A stretch of 64,000 bases of DNA from assembly GCF_003955715.1 (NCBI RefSeq), contig NZ_CP034463.1, positions 7,130,001 through 7,194,000 of the forward strand. The letters are read 5' to 3'. Positions 39,935-50,700 of this stretch are shown piece by piece. This DNA is from Streptomyces aquilus (lineage in GTDB: Bacteria > Actinomycetota > Actinomycetes > Streptomycetales > Streptomycetaceae). Both the position numbers and the translations under genes were made by a program. The notes beneath the pieces were generated by a model. The model was not told the DNA's origin and searched no databases. It saw only the letters and a program-made list of their open reading frames with translations. Positions within the stretch are counted from its first letter, which is position 1, and every line of letters begins with the position of its first letter.

Positions 39935-41634
39935 GCGTCGCCTCCGGATGCGGTACCTCGCACAGCGCGCCGCTCGGTCCCGGCCGGTACGGCAGCTGTC
40001 GTCGACGCATCTTCGACCATGCCCGCGGTCGCCGTGTCCCCGGCATCCCGCAACGGCACCCGTACCTCGAACTCGGCGCCGCCCTCTTCGGCCGCCGCCA
40101 CAGCCAATGTCCCCTCATGCCGCGCAACCGCCTGCCGCACCAGAGCCAAGCCCAGCCCCCGTCCACCAGGCCCCGCCGGCTTCGTCGAGAACCCCCGCTG
40201 GAACACCGCCTCCGCATGCGCCGGGTCCACCCCCGCGCCCGTGTCCGCGACCCGCAGCACCAGCTCGCCACCGTCCGTGTACGCGGTCACCGTCACCCGC
40301 GCCCCCACGCTGCCCTGCGCCGCATCCACCGCGTTGTCGATCAGGTTCCCGAGGATCGTCACCAGGTCCCGGGCCGGGAGGGAGGGCGGCAGCAGACCGT
40401 CGTCCAGCCGGCTGTCCTCCGACACCACCAGCTCCACACCCCGCTCGTTCGCCTGTGCCGTCTTCCCCAGCAACAGCGCGGCCAGCACCGGCTCACTCAC
40501 CGCCGCCACCACCTGATCCGTCAGCGCCTGCGCCAACTCCAACTCAGCCGTCGCGAAGTCCACCGCCTCCTCCGCCCGCCCCAACTCGATCAGGGAGACG
40601 ACCGTGTGGAGGCGGTTCGCGGCCTCGTGCGCCTGCGACCGCAGCGCCTGAGTGAAACCGCGCTCCGAGTCCAACTCGCCCATCAACGACTGAAGTTCCG
40701 TCACATCCCGCAGCGTCACGACCGTCCCCCGCCGCTCACCCCCCGACACCGGCGACGTGTTCACCACCAGCACCCGGTCCGCCGCCAGATGCACCTCATC
40801 GACCCTCGGCTCCGACGCCAGCAGCGCTCCCGTCAGAGGTGCGGGAAGGCCCAGGTCAGCTACGGACTGACCGACGACATCCCCGGGCACCCCCAGCAGC
40901 TCCCGCCCCCCGTCATTGATCAACGCCACCCGGAACTGGCCGTCCAGCATCAGCAGCCCCTCGCGCACCGCGTGCAGCGCGGCCTGGTGGTAGTCGTGCA
41001 TCCGGCTCAGCTCGGCCGCGTTCATGCCATGGGTGTGGCGGCGGAGGCGGGCATTGATGGCGTACGTGCCGATCGCGCCCAGCGCCAGCGCGCCTCCCGC
41101 CACTCCCAGCAGCGCCGTGAGCTGGCCCTGCACCCGCTTGCTGATCGCCTCCACCTTGATGCCCGCGCTGACCAGGCCGATGACCTTGCCGTCCTCCATG
41201 ATCGGCGTGACCGCGCGGACCGAGCGGCCGAGGGTGCCGGTGTAGGTCTCGGTGAAGGACTCGCCGGCCAGGGCCGGGCCGATCCGGCCCAGGAACTTCT
41301 TGCCGATCTCCGACTCCGTGGGGTGGGTCCAGCGGATGCCGTGCGTGTTCATGATCGTCACGAAGTCGACGTCGGCGTCGCGCATCACTCGGAGCGCGTA
41401 CGGCTGGAGCCGCGCCGAGGGGTCGGAGGTGTGGATCGCCTGCCGTACGGACGGGGAGTCCGCGACCGCGCCCGCCACCGCCATGGCCTGGCGGCCCGCC
41501 GCCTCCTCGGCCTGGCTGCGGTCGCTGACGTACGTGAACAACGCGTAGCCCGCCACCAGCACCGCTATGAGCACGGCCTGCATGGCGAACAGCTGGCCGG
41601 CCAGGCTGCGGGGACGGGGGACGGGGATGCGCAT
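39931..41634 (-). CDS. Sensor histidine kinase, DctS/CitA type
   Basis: 567 residues, ATG 41634. Helix 1 at ~15-37, an extracytoplasmic PDC/CitA-like sensor domain (~38-170: SVRQAIHTSDPSARLQPYAL, VTIMNTHGIRWTHPTESEIG), helix 2 at ~172-195, a PAS domain (~210-320), then a SpoOB-type H-box (SQAHEAANRLHTVVSLIELG) and HATPase (NLIDNAVDA, ADTGAGVDP, GRGLGLALVRQ). Direct sensing of C4-dicarboxylates or citrate is the family role. A Thr/Ala-rich tail of ~35 residues follows the ATPase domain. Divergent from dctA. Confidence 0.92.
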   Translation of the reverse strand: MRIPVPRPRSLAGQLFAMQAVLIAVLVAGYALFTYVSDRSQAEEAAGRQAMAVAGAVADSPSVRQAIHTSDPSARLQPYALRVMRDADVDFVTIMNTHGIRWTHPTESEIGKKFLGRIGPALAGESFTETYTGTLGRSVRAVTPIMEDGKVIGLVSAGIKVEAISKRVQGQLTALLGVAGGALALGAIGTYAINARLRRHTHGMNAAELSRMHDYHQAALHAVREGLLMLDGQFRVALINDGGRELLGVPGDVVGQSVADLGLPAPLTGALLASEPRVDEVHLAADRVLVVNTSPVSGGERRGTVVTLRDVTELQSLMGELDSERGFTQALRSQAHEAANRLHTVVSLIELGRAEEAVDFATAELELAQALTDQVVAAVSEPVLAALLLGKTAQANERGVELVVSEDSRLDDGLLPPSLPARDLVTILGNLIDNAVDAAQGSVGARVTVTAYTDGGELVLRVADTGAGVDPAHAEAVFQRGFSTKPAGPGGRGLGLALVRQAVARHEGTLAVAAAEEGGAEFEVRVPLRDAGDTATAGMVEDASTTAAVPAGTERRAVRGTASGGDA

Positions 41635-41786
41635 GTCGTCAGTGTGCCTCCGACGTTAAGTGTGAACTAAATGAACGGAAGGGTGACCGCCCTCACAGGG
41701 CAGGAGATAGTCACCGCAATCCCTTAAACAGCCCGGACGTGAGCCGCACTCCGGTCATGCCGACGAAGACGTCAAGGAGGGCAGCC
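41635..41786. promoter_or_regulatory. Divergent promoter region between the kinase gene and dctA
   Basis: AT-richer stretch TTAAGTGTGAACTAAATGAAC (about 41655-41675, given in part) contains TGAAC twice, 9 bp apart, a plausible CitB-type response regulator site. No strong dyad was seen. Confidence 0.35.
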
Positions 41787-43193
41787 GTGGCCGCCAGCAC
41801 CCCCGCAGCACCCGATACGGCACCCAAGGTCAAGGTCAAGAAGGACCGGACCCACTATCTCTACATCGCGGTGATCGTCGCGGTCGCCCTCGGCATCCTC
41901 GTCGGCATGGTCGCCCCGGACTTCGCCGTCGAGCTGAAGCCGATCGGTACCGGCTTCGTGAGCCTGATCAAGATGATGATCTCGCCGATCATCTTCTGCA
42001 CGATCGTCCTGGGTATCGGGTCGGTACGGAAGGCCGCCAAGGTGGGCGCCGTCGGCGGTATCGCCCTCGGCTACTTCATGGTCATGTCGCTCGTCGCGCT
42101 CGGCATCGGTCTGATCGTCGGCAACATCCTGGACCCGGGCACCGGGCTCGCCGTCACCGACGCCGTCAAGGACGTCGGCCACGCCCAGGTCGACGCGGAG
42201 GCCAAGGACACCACCGAGTTCCTGCTCGGCATCATCCCGACCACCTTCGTCTCCGCCTTCACCGAGGGCGAGGTCCTCCAGACCCTGCTCATCGCCCTGC
42301 TGGCGGGCTTCGCGCTGCAGGCCATGGGCTCTTCCGGGCAGCCGATCCTGCGCGGTGTCGAGCACATCCAGCGGCTCGTCTTCCGGATCCTTGCCATGGT
42401 CATGTGGGCCGCCCCGATCGGCGCCTTCGGCGCGATGGCCGCCGTCGTCGGTTCGGCGGGCGTGGACGCGCTGAAGGATCTCGCCCTTCTCATGGTGGGC
42501 TTCTACCTCACCTGCTTCCTGTTCGTCTTCATCGTGCTCGGAGCGCTGCTGCGGGTGTTCGCGGGCCTGAACATCCTCAAGCTCTTCAAGTACCTGGGCC
42601 GCGAGTTCCTGCTGATCCTCTCCACCTCCTCCTCCGAGTCCGCGCTGCCGCGGCTCATCGCGAAGATGGAGCACATGGGCGTCAGCAAGCCCGTCGTCGG
42701 CATCACCGTCCCGACCGGCTACTCCTTCAACCTCGACGGCACCATGATCTACATGACCATGGCCTCGCTGTTCATCGCCGACGCCATGGGTACGCCGATG
42801 TCGCTCGGTGAGCAGATCCCGCTGCTGCTCTTCCTGTTCGTCGCCTCCAAGGGCGCCGCCGGTGTCACCGGTGCCGGTCTCGCGACCCTGGCCGGTGGTC
42901 TTCAGTCGCACAAGCCCGCCCTGGTGGACGGCCTCGGCCTGATCGTCGGCATCGACCGCTTCATGAGCGAGGCCCGCGCCCTCACCAACTTCGCGGGCAA
43001 CGCCGTCGCCACGGTCCTGATCGGCACCTGGACCAAGGAGATCGACCGCGGCCGGGTCGACCAGGTGCTCGCCGGTCAGCTGCCCTTCGACGAGAAGACG
43101 CTGCTCGACGAGGACGGCGAGGGTGACGGTGCCGGAGACGTCCACGCGGACCTGCCGGAGCAGGGCGGCGAGAAGGAACTCGCGAAGGCCTGA
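41787..43193 (+). CDS. dctA: C4-dicarboxylate/cation symporter (DctA, DAACS family)
   Basis: 468 residues from GTG 41787, with AAGGAGG 6 bp upstream; ATG 41757 is in frame but has no ribosome binding site. Glutamate transporter-type fold with 8 helices and two hairpins: LIKMMISPIIFCTIVLGIGS, the Ser-rich hairpin LSTSSSESALPRLIAKME, VPTGYSFNLDGTMIYM, GAAGVTGAGLATLAGGL and MSEARALTNFAGNAVATVLI. Imports succinate, fumarate, malate or aspartate with protons or sodium. The C-terminal ~40 residues are acidic. Regulated probably by the divergent DctS/DctR pair. Confidence 0.93.
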   Translation: MAASTPAAPDTAPKVKVKKDRTHYLYIAVIVAVALGILVGMVAPDFAVELKPIGTGFVSLIKMMISPIIFCTIVLGIGSVRKAAKVGAVGGIALGYFMVMSLVALGIGLIVGNILDPGTGLAVTDAVKDVGHAQVDAEAKDTTEFLLGIIPTTFVSAFTEGEVLQTLLIALLAGFALQAMGSSGQPILRGVEHIQRLVFRILAMVMWAAPIGAFGAMAAVVGSAGVDALKDLALLMVGFYLTCFLFVFIVLGALLRVFAGLNILKLFKYLGREFLLILSTSSSESALPRLIAKMEHMGVSKPVVGITVPTGYSFNLDGTMIYMTMASLFIADAMGTPMSLGEQIPLLLFLFVASKGAAGVTGAGLATLAGGLQSHKPALVDGLGLIVGIDRFMSEARALTNFAGNAVATVLIGTWTKEIDRGRVDQVLAGQLPFDEKTLLDEDGEGDGAGDVHADLPEQGGEKELAKA

Positions 43194-43215
43194 GCCCCCC
43201 TGGGCCCACTGAAAT

Positions 43216-43259
43216 GTCCGGGCGGCTGAGTAGCTCCCCCGTCGCTCAGCCGCCCGGAC
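43216..43259 (+). terminator. Terminator after dctA
   Basis: Perfect 15-bp arms (GTCCGGGCGGCTGAG and its complement) with a 14-nt loop, 22 bp after the dctA stop. No U tract, as is common in Streptomyces. Confidence 0.8.
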
Positions 43260-43373
43260 CCGCAACACCCCCGGCGGTCCCCTCACCGAACTCTTACCCG
43301 CCCCCACTAGCCTGCCGCGCCTGCCCCCAACAGGCGCGGCAGGCTCGTTCGGCGTTCGTGGAAGGCACGGGGG

Positions 43374-44138
43374 ATGGCGATCGACTGGGACCGGCGCACC
43401 TGCGCGCGGCGCGGGCATGTGACGTACGCGCCGGACGACCCCCGGCTGCGGATCCGGCTGCGTGCCGACACCGCGCTCGGCGAGGTCTGGCGGTGTCTGC
43501 GCTGCGGTGACTTCGTGCTCGGCGAGCCGCACGGCTCGGGTCCGGCCGCCGAGGCGCCGCTCGTGCCGCGCGGCAAGGTGCTGCGGGATCTGTTCGTGCT
43601 GCGCTTCCTCGCGATCGAGCGGGCCGTGCGCGGCGTGTTCATCGTGCTGGTCGCGGCGGCCGTGTGGAAGTTCAGCAACTCCCAGGACGCGGTGCGCCGG
43701 CTCTTCGACGAGTACCTGGACGTCTTCCGCCCGGTCTTCCGGCACTTCCACTACGACCTCGACCATTCACCGGTCGTCGGCACCCTCCAGAAGACCTTCG
43801 GGTACAAGCACAGCACCCTGGTCCTGGTCGCGGTGTTGCTCCTGGCCTACGCGCTCATCGAGCTCGTCGAGGCGGTCGGGCTCTGGTACGCCAAGCGCTG
43901 GGCGGAGTATCTGACGGTCGTCGCCACGGCCGCCTTCCTCCCCCTGGAGATCTACGAACTCACCGAGCACATCAGCTGGTTGAAGATCGCCACCCTGGTC
44001 CTCAACATCCTCGCCGTGCTCTACATCCTGCTCACCAAGCGGCTGTTCGGGCTGCGCGGCGGCCACCGGGCCTTCGAGGCGGAACGCCGGAGCGCGTCCC
44101 TGCTGGAGGTCGAGGAGGCGGCGAGGGTGCCCGCCTGA
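43374..44138 (+). CDS. DUF2127 domain membrane protein
   Basis: 254 residues, ATG 43374. An N-terminal soluble part contains two CxxC/H-like pairs (CARRGHVTYAPDD and CLRCGDFVLGEPHG), possibly a small zinc-binding module. From about residue 70 the DUF2127 domain carries four hydrophobic segments (FLAIERAVRGVFIVLVAAAV, STLVLVAVLLLAYALIELVE, YLTVVATAAFLPLEIYELTE, IATLVLNILAVLYILL). Function of the family is unknown. Stands alone between the dctA terminator and a minus-strand toxin locus. Confidence 0.85.
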   Translation: MAIDWDRRTCARRGHVTYAPDDPRLRIRLRADTALGEVWRCLRCGDFVLGEPHGSGPAAEAPLVPRGKVLRDLFVLRFLAIERAVRGVFIVLVAAAVWKFSNSQDAVRRLFDEYLDVFRPVFRHFHYDLDHSPVVGTLQKTFGYKHSTLVLVAVLLLAYALIELVEAVGLWYAKRWAEYLTVVATAAFLPLEIYELTEHISWLKIATLVLNILAVLYILLTKRLFGLRGGHRAFEAERRSASLLEVEEAARVPA

Positions 44139-44210
44139 CCCGGCGGGTCGTCGGGCACAGAGGTCCGTGAACTCTCCCTCGTCCACGGACATCGAGTGGT
44201 ACTGGTCGGC

Positions 44211-44642
44211 TCACCAGTCGTCGTCGACGTCGAAGTTCGCGTCGATCGGCGTACCGTCGTCCAGGAACGCCGCCACCAGGTACGTGCCGGCGGAGACGAG
44301 CCGAGTGTAGAGCCGCTCCGCGAGCTGCCAGCTCTCCACGTCGTAGGAGCGGGATACGGCGGTGAGTATCGCCGGTGCCTTGTCGACGGCACCCGGATCC
44401 GGACGGCCCAGGTACAGGGAGACGCTCATCTCGCTGTTCTCGAACCAGTACCGCCACTCGTCACCGTCGGCTGACTCGGCTACGGGCACGTCGAGGGGGA
44501 CGCGCAGCGTCGTGGCGACGTCTTGCCACAGCTCCCCGGCGAACCGCCGCCACTCGTCGGTCTCCCGCGCTGGTCCGACGTAGAGTTCGAAATCCTTCTT
44601 GAAGCCGACGTGTGCTTCGAAAACGCCCACCTTCATATCCAT
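44211..44642 (-). CDS. Candidate immunity protein for the RHS toxin
   Basis: 143 residues, ATG 44642 (second Met at 44636 better spaced from GGAA). Acidic, no signal peptide or membrane helix: FEAHVGFKKDFELYVGPARE, WRYWFENSEMSVSLYLGRPD, YLVAAFLDDGTPIDANFDVD. It does not match a family I know. It is the first gene downstream of the RHS gene on the same strand, 61 bp after its stop, the standard place of a cognate immunity gene in polymorphic toxin loci, and its size and acidity fit. Immunity function is inferred from position. Confidence 0.6.
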   Translation of the reverse strand: MDMKVGVFEAHVGFKKDFELYVGPARETDEWRRFAGELWQDVATTLRVPLDVPVAESADGDEWRYWFENSEMSVSLYLGRPDPGAVDKAPAILTAVSRSYDVESWQLAERLYTRLVSAGTYLVAAFLDDGTPIDANFDVDDDW

Positions 44643-44703
44643 TTCCGGTCGTGAGAGACACGGGGGGAGCCGGTCGTCCCGGCACCCCCCGCGTGGTCCT
44701 CTC

Positions 44704-47700
44704 TTATACCTCGTGGTCGACCACGTAGTCCCTGCCGATGAACACGACGCGTTCCACGGTCCCCTTGGGGTTCCACTGCCGCAGGGCGTCGCTCACACCG
44801 TCCTCGTCCATTCCGACGGGACGCAGATCCACATAGACGACGTCGACCTGCTGTTCGCGGTCGGCCTTCTTCAGGTGCTTGGCGAGCTGATTGGTGTTCG
44901 AGCCCCGGGGCACCTTGAACTCGGCCCGTTTGTCGTCGACCCAGGCGTCTCCCGCGTGGGGTGCCTGCTGGTCGTCGTTGCGGGACATGACGTCATGTCC
45001 CATGACGGCCAGGGTGAGGGCCAACTGGAACTCGGCGTCGTCGGAGAAACCGAATTCGCTCGCGGAGCGCTTCGTGTTCTTGCGCTTCCAGGATTCGTCG
45101 ATCCGTTCCATGATCTCCTCGACGTCGTCCCGGTCGGGACCTGTCAGCATGTCGGCGAACGCGGAACCGAGCTTGTACGCGCCGCAGCCGTCCCTGGCGC
45201 CGCGGGGGCAGCCGACCGAGTCCTCGATCTCCTCGGCCATCTCCTCGTAGGGGTCGGAGAGATCCCACTCGCCGTCGAGGATCTGGTTCACCCGCTCCTT
45301 GCGCAGCTTCGCGGCGATCTCCGCGTTGGCGAAGAGGATCTCCTCCAGAGAGCGGCCGTAGCGACTGGCGCCCGCCGGCGCCCTGCCCGACCTGCCGTCC
45401 TTGTTCACATACGAGGTGCCGGAGGTACTGCTTTTCCTCGGCTTCCACCCCTTGGCCTTCCGCTCCGCCTCGGTGTCCGGGATGCCGCCGGTGCATGAGA
45501 TCTCACCGGTGTGGCACTCGGGCACGCCGAGCCCGGACGGGTCGCTGAGCGTGGTGGGGTTGCCGTTGGCGTAGCCGTACCCGTTGAGGGACTGGTGCTG
45601 TTCCGGCATCAGCAGCGGGTCGACGCTGAGGAACTGGCCGGTGGAGGCGTCGTACGGGCGGGCCCCGATCTGGGTGAGCCCGGTGCCGCTGTCGACACTC
45701 TTGCCGAGGAAGCCCTTGTCGTCCGGCCAGGTACCGGTGCCGCTGCCTCGGGCGGTGCCGAAGGGGGTGGTGTACCGCTTGCTGAGCGCCTGGGCGCTGT
45801 CACTGCCGATGGCGACGGTGCTGGTGCCGTGGTGGTCGCCCGAGAGGTACTGGAGCTTCTCGGTGCCGCTCGCGTTGCTGCGCACCGCGATGGCGGCTCC
45901 GGCCACCGTGTAGTAGCGGTTGGCCCACTTCTTGCCGCCCTTGAGGTGTACCTCGGTGGCCCCGAGGTACAGCACGCTCTCGCCGTTCACGGCGTTGTCG
46001 CGGCGGATGAGGAGGGTGCCGTCGGCGTCGTACACGTAGTCGGTGGCCGTGGTCCCCTCGGTGACCTTGCTGAGCTTGCCCTCGGCATTCCACAGCAGGG
46101 ACTGCCGGGTGGCGGACCCCGCCGACTCGGCGCGGGTCTCCGTGTTGCCCACGGCGTCGTACGTGTACTGCTCGGCCGCCGGGTCGCAGGCGGCCGCCGT
46201 CGTGGTCGACTTCAGGGCGTGCTTGCGGGCCGGGTCGTAGCAGTACCTCGTCGTGACCGGGGTCGGCACGGCGGCGTTGCGGGTCTCGGTCGCCCGCTGG
46301 CCCGACTCCGTGTAGGAGTAGCTGGTCCAGTACGGTGCCGCGCCACCGAGGTTGGCCACGGCGCGCCCGGTGGCCGAGCAGTCGGCCGTCTTCGGCGTCC
46401 ACGCCTCGGTCAGCCGCTTCTGCCCGTCGTAGGCGAAGCACTGGTGGTCGGCCCCGGAGCCGGTGTCGGCGCGGTCGTGGATCGCGGTGACGTTCCCGGA
46501 CTGGTCGTAGCGGTACTCCAGATCCTGGACCGGCCCCCGGGTCTGGTCGTCGGTCGACGACGTCAGCAGCCGGCCGGTGCCTGCCTCGTAGGTGCGCGAG
46601 ATGAAGACCCGCTTGGCCGAGGCGGAGGTGCCGAGTTCGTACTGGTGGACCTGGCCGAGCGCGGAGTAGTCCACCCCCAGCAGATAGCCGCTGATACCGG
46701 ACTGCGAGACCGGCAGCCCCGCGTCGTTGTACAGCGTCTCGACCGTCTCGGCGGCCAGGCCGCCGGCTGCCGGCTCCTTCGTGTTGTTGACCGTGCCGTC
46801 GAGCCGGTACGCGGTGCCGAAGGTCGTGGTCTGTGCGACGGCCTGCGAGGTGACCAGCGCGTCACTGGCCGGCAGGGTCAGATCGGTGCTGGTCGGCCGG
46901 TTCAGGCTGTCGTACGCGGTGATCTTCTTGGTGTACGCCTTGCTGTCGGTCTGGCCGACGCCGTTCTCGTACCGGACGGATTCGTCGACGTACCCCTTCA
47001 GCAGGCTGTCGTAGGTCCAGGCGGAGAGCTTGTTGGCGTCGGTGCGGCTGGTGTGCCACAGACCGGTCTTGCGGCCGAGCTCGTCGTATCCGTAGTAGAG
47101 GATCCGGCCCTTCTGGTCCTTGGTGTGGTCGACCTGGTCGAGGACCGTGTACTTGGTGGTCGTGGTGCCCTTGTCGGGGTCGGTCGCGGTGACCTGCCGG
47201 CCGTAGAGGTCGTAGGTGTACGACCAGACGGAGCCGTCCGGACCGGTGATGGTCTTCTGCTTGGCGTCCGGCGTGTAGGTGAAGGCGACCCTGGTGTACG
47301 AGGTTCCCTGCGTCGCGCCGTACTCGGTGTCGTTCGGGACTGGGCCCGCGTAGGTGCGGGTCTCCTTGGTGCGGCCGAGGACGTCGGTGATCGTCCGGGA
47401 CGCGGTACCGCCCTCCAGCGCGGTGGTCGCCACCGAGTCACCGGTGTAGGTGGTCGTGGTGTCCCACTTCTTGACGCCCCACGAGGACAGCGTGGTCTTC
47501 AGCGCGCGTCCCGCGCCGTCGTAGACGGTGTCGTTCTGCTTGGGCGACTGGGCGTACTCGACACCCGTGTAGGTGCTGTTGGGGGCGCTGGTGTTGTCGT
47601 AGGCGTCATGCTGCGTGGTGACGGCCAGACCGCGCGAGTCGTAGCGCGTGTCGTTCAGGACGCGCCCGCCGCCGGCCGCCGCGGGGACCTGCGTCTGGAC

Positions 47701-50700
47701 GGGGCGCAGCAACGAGTCGAACAGTGCGTAGGAGGTGCGATACCCGGTCCCGTCCGCCTTCAGCTTGGCGACGGAGTTCCAGGACGGCTTGGTCTGGCTG
47801 ATGCCGTAGTCGAACTTCGCGTTCGGTGTGTCACCCCCGGACTTCGACCGGTTGGGCAGCCAGGTGGCCGTGATCCTCCCGAGGGCGTCATAGGTGTGCT
47901 CGGTGCGCTTGAGGTTGGCGTCGAGGGCATAGGAGACCGTGCCGCGCGCGGGGTCGAAATAGGTGTACGACTTGTGCGCCTGGCCGTTCGACGCCAGCTT
48001 CGGGTAGGTGACGATGACGCCGGTGACCGGGCCGCCCGCGGCCGGGTAGTAGGCCGTGCTGGTCTCGTAGCCCGCGGCGTCGGCCACCTTCAGGGACCGG
48101 CCGAGCTTGGCGGTCGCGGTGTCGAAGGTGGTGGCGGTGACGGTCTGCCACTGCCCCGCGGCGGGGTTGCGGTCCGCCGTGCCGCTCGCGGCCGGGTAGC
48201 CCTTGGGCTGGCCCGTCCAGGTCGGCAGGCCGAGCGTCGGCGTCTGGTCGGCGCTCCAGCCGGTCGCGCCCGGGGTGTCGTACACCGTCGCGGCGTCGGC
48301 GAGGACGTCCCCGCGGGTGTCGGTGTTCGCCGGCAGCGACAGCTTGTCGTCGGTGTCCGCGCACTGCTTGGCCACCGTGCGGGTGCGGGAGACGAGCGAG
48401 GTCAGGCCCTTGGTGTCGTTCCGCGCGTACCAGGTGCGGGTGCAGGTCTCATCGCCGGTCACCGACCAGTCGCCGTGGTTCTCGTTGTGGGTGACCATGC
48501 CGTACGTGTCGTCGTAGGTGTACGACGCCGCGGTGGTCCGCCACTTCTGCGCGGCCGTCAGCCAGGTGCGCTCGTAGGTGCGGGCCGTGCGCACGAAGTG
48601 CGCCTTGGTGTTCGCGTACGACTTCTGCTGGCTCGCGGTCTGCTTGGACCAGAAGTTGTTGACGCTGAACGTGATCGGCGTGCCGCCGTCGTAGGTGATC
48701 TCCTGGCGCAGCTGGCCCGCGTACTGGTCGGAGTCGGTCGCCGCGGACAGGGTGACGCCCGGCATCGGGATCGGCTCGACGCTCGCGGGGCGGGTGGTGC
48801 CGTCGAGCTGTCTGTCGCCGTTCATGCCCTGCATGTACAGCTTCACCGTCTTGGAGCGGACGGCTCCCACCTCACCGGTGTGGGTGGTCACCTTCTGGTA
48901 GCCGCGCCACACGGACCAGGTGCGCTCCTTCTCCTTGGTGAACGGGTCGTCGTTGTAGTGCCAGGCCGGGGACTCGTAGGTGTAGCTGTACTCGACCGCC
49001 GGGTTCTTGGCCGCGGGGTCACTGGTGTTGACCGAGGTGACCCGGTACTTGTGGAACCAGTCGAGCGCCGGGTCACCGCCGTTGACCGCCCAGTACACGG
49101 GGTAGCAGGACAGGGTGTTCTTGTCCGCCGCGGCCGGCATGGTGCTGCCGCGCACGCACTCCTCGTTGGAGAGCGCCACGGTCGTGACGGCGCCGGTCTC
49201 CGAGGTGATGGTGGAGATACGGGGCCGGGTCAGCGGCAGGATGTCGCCGCCGCCCGGCTGGCTGCCGCCGGCGACGCGGTTGGGCCGCTGCTGGTAGGTG
49301 AAGCCGACCGGCGGCAGGCCGATCGGGGTGCCGTTCTGGCCGGTGCGCTTGAGGGAGGTGAGGGTGAGGACCTGGTCGGAGCTGTTGCCGATGTCCTGCC
49401 CGTCGAAGAACGCCTGGCCCAGCGCGTAGGAGTCGACCGGCTTGAAGGCGTCCGGCTCGGCCGCCGTGGACCAGTAGTAGGTGTCGACGGCCGTCAGCCG
49501 CTTACGGGTGAAGAAGGCCGGGCCCGTGGCGAGGCAGTCGGTCGCGGTGGACGCGCAGATCGAGTCGAAGGGGACGTCCGGCCAGTTGGCGGCGGTGTCC
49601 TTGGTGAGCGAATCGCACGAGGAGGCCGTGCAGCGCTCCTTGTACGTGAACGTGACCTTCGCCGAGGTGACACCCGTGAACAGCGCGTCGGCGCGCTGGC
49701 CGTAGCGGATCTCGGTCGGGTGACCGCCCCTCACGTACGACTCGAGCGCCGTCTTGTCGCCGTTCTTCGCGTAGTGGTTGGTCTCCTTGGCGTACCAGTA
49801 GGTCGCCGCGTTGCCGTGCACGTCCTGCACCAGGTCGAGGTTCCAGCGCCATGCCTGGGTCTTGGCACGGCCCGAGAAGCCGGTGCCCGCGGAGTAGCCG
49901 GGCTCGCCACTGTCATCGCCGAAGACGGGCACGGTCCAGGTGGAGTTGGTCCGCTCGGTGCCGGCGCCGGGCAGTTTGTTCAGACCGAACGTGTACGTCG
50001 TGCCGTTGCCGGTGACGACCCGCCAGTACTCGCCCTTGCCGTCCGTGCCGTCACCGTCGTCGTCGTTGTCGGCGCCGGTTTCGTGGAAGACCTGCGAGGC
50101 GTCGTCGTTCTTCAGCCGCCACTTGCCGGAGGTGTCGTCCTTGACCAGTTCGTTGGCGACACCGTTGAGGACGAGCGAGGCGTTCTCGAACTTCCAGCAC
50201 AGGTCGTTCTTGTCGGCCTGACCGTCGTCCTCGCAACTGCCGTACTGGCGCGAGACATAGGACTCGGTCATCGAGAAGCCCTCACCGACCAGCGAGCCCT
50301 GGTTGTTGGTGTTGGCGGTACGGCCGTCGATCGACCCGGAGTCGTACCCCAGCGCCAGCGGCGGCACCGGACCGGCCGGGGCCGGGGGCAGGGTGAGCGG
50401 GTAGGACCAGGCGAACGAGCCGGACGACTCGCCGGCCTGCCAGGTCGACGACGCCGACAGCGGGGTGGCGGCGAAGTCACCGCCACCGGCCGGGGACGTC
50501 GTCGTGGACTCGGCGGCCAGCGCCAGCACGGTCGGGGTGCCGCTCGCGGCGACGGCCGTGCGGGCCGTCACCGTCTGGCCGTCGGTGTCGTTGGTGGAGT
50601 CCACCGGGGTCGTGACGCGGCACCGGGGCTTCTCCGGGGTGGTCAGCGCGCACGCCGGGAGCCTCACCAGGCCCAGCCGGGTGGCCCAGTTGCCGCCGAC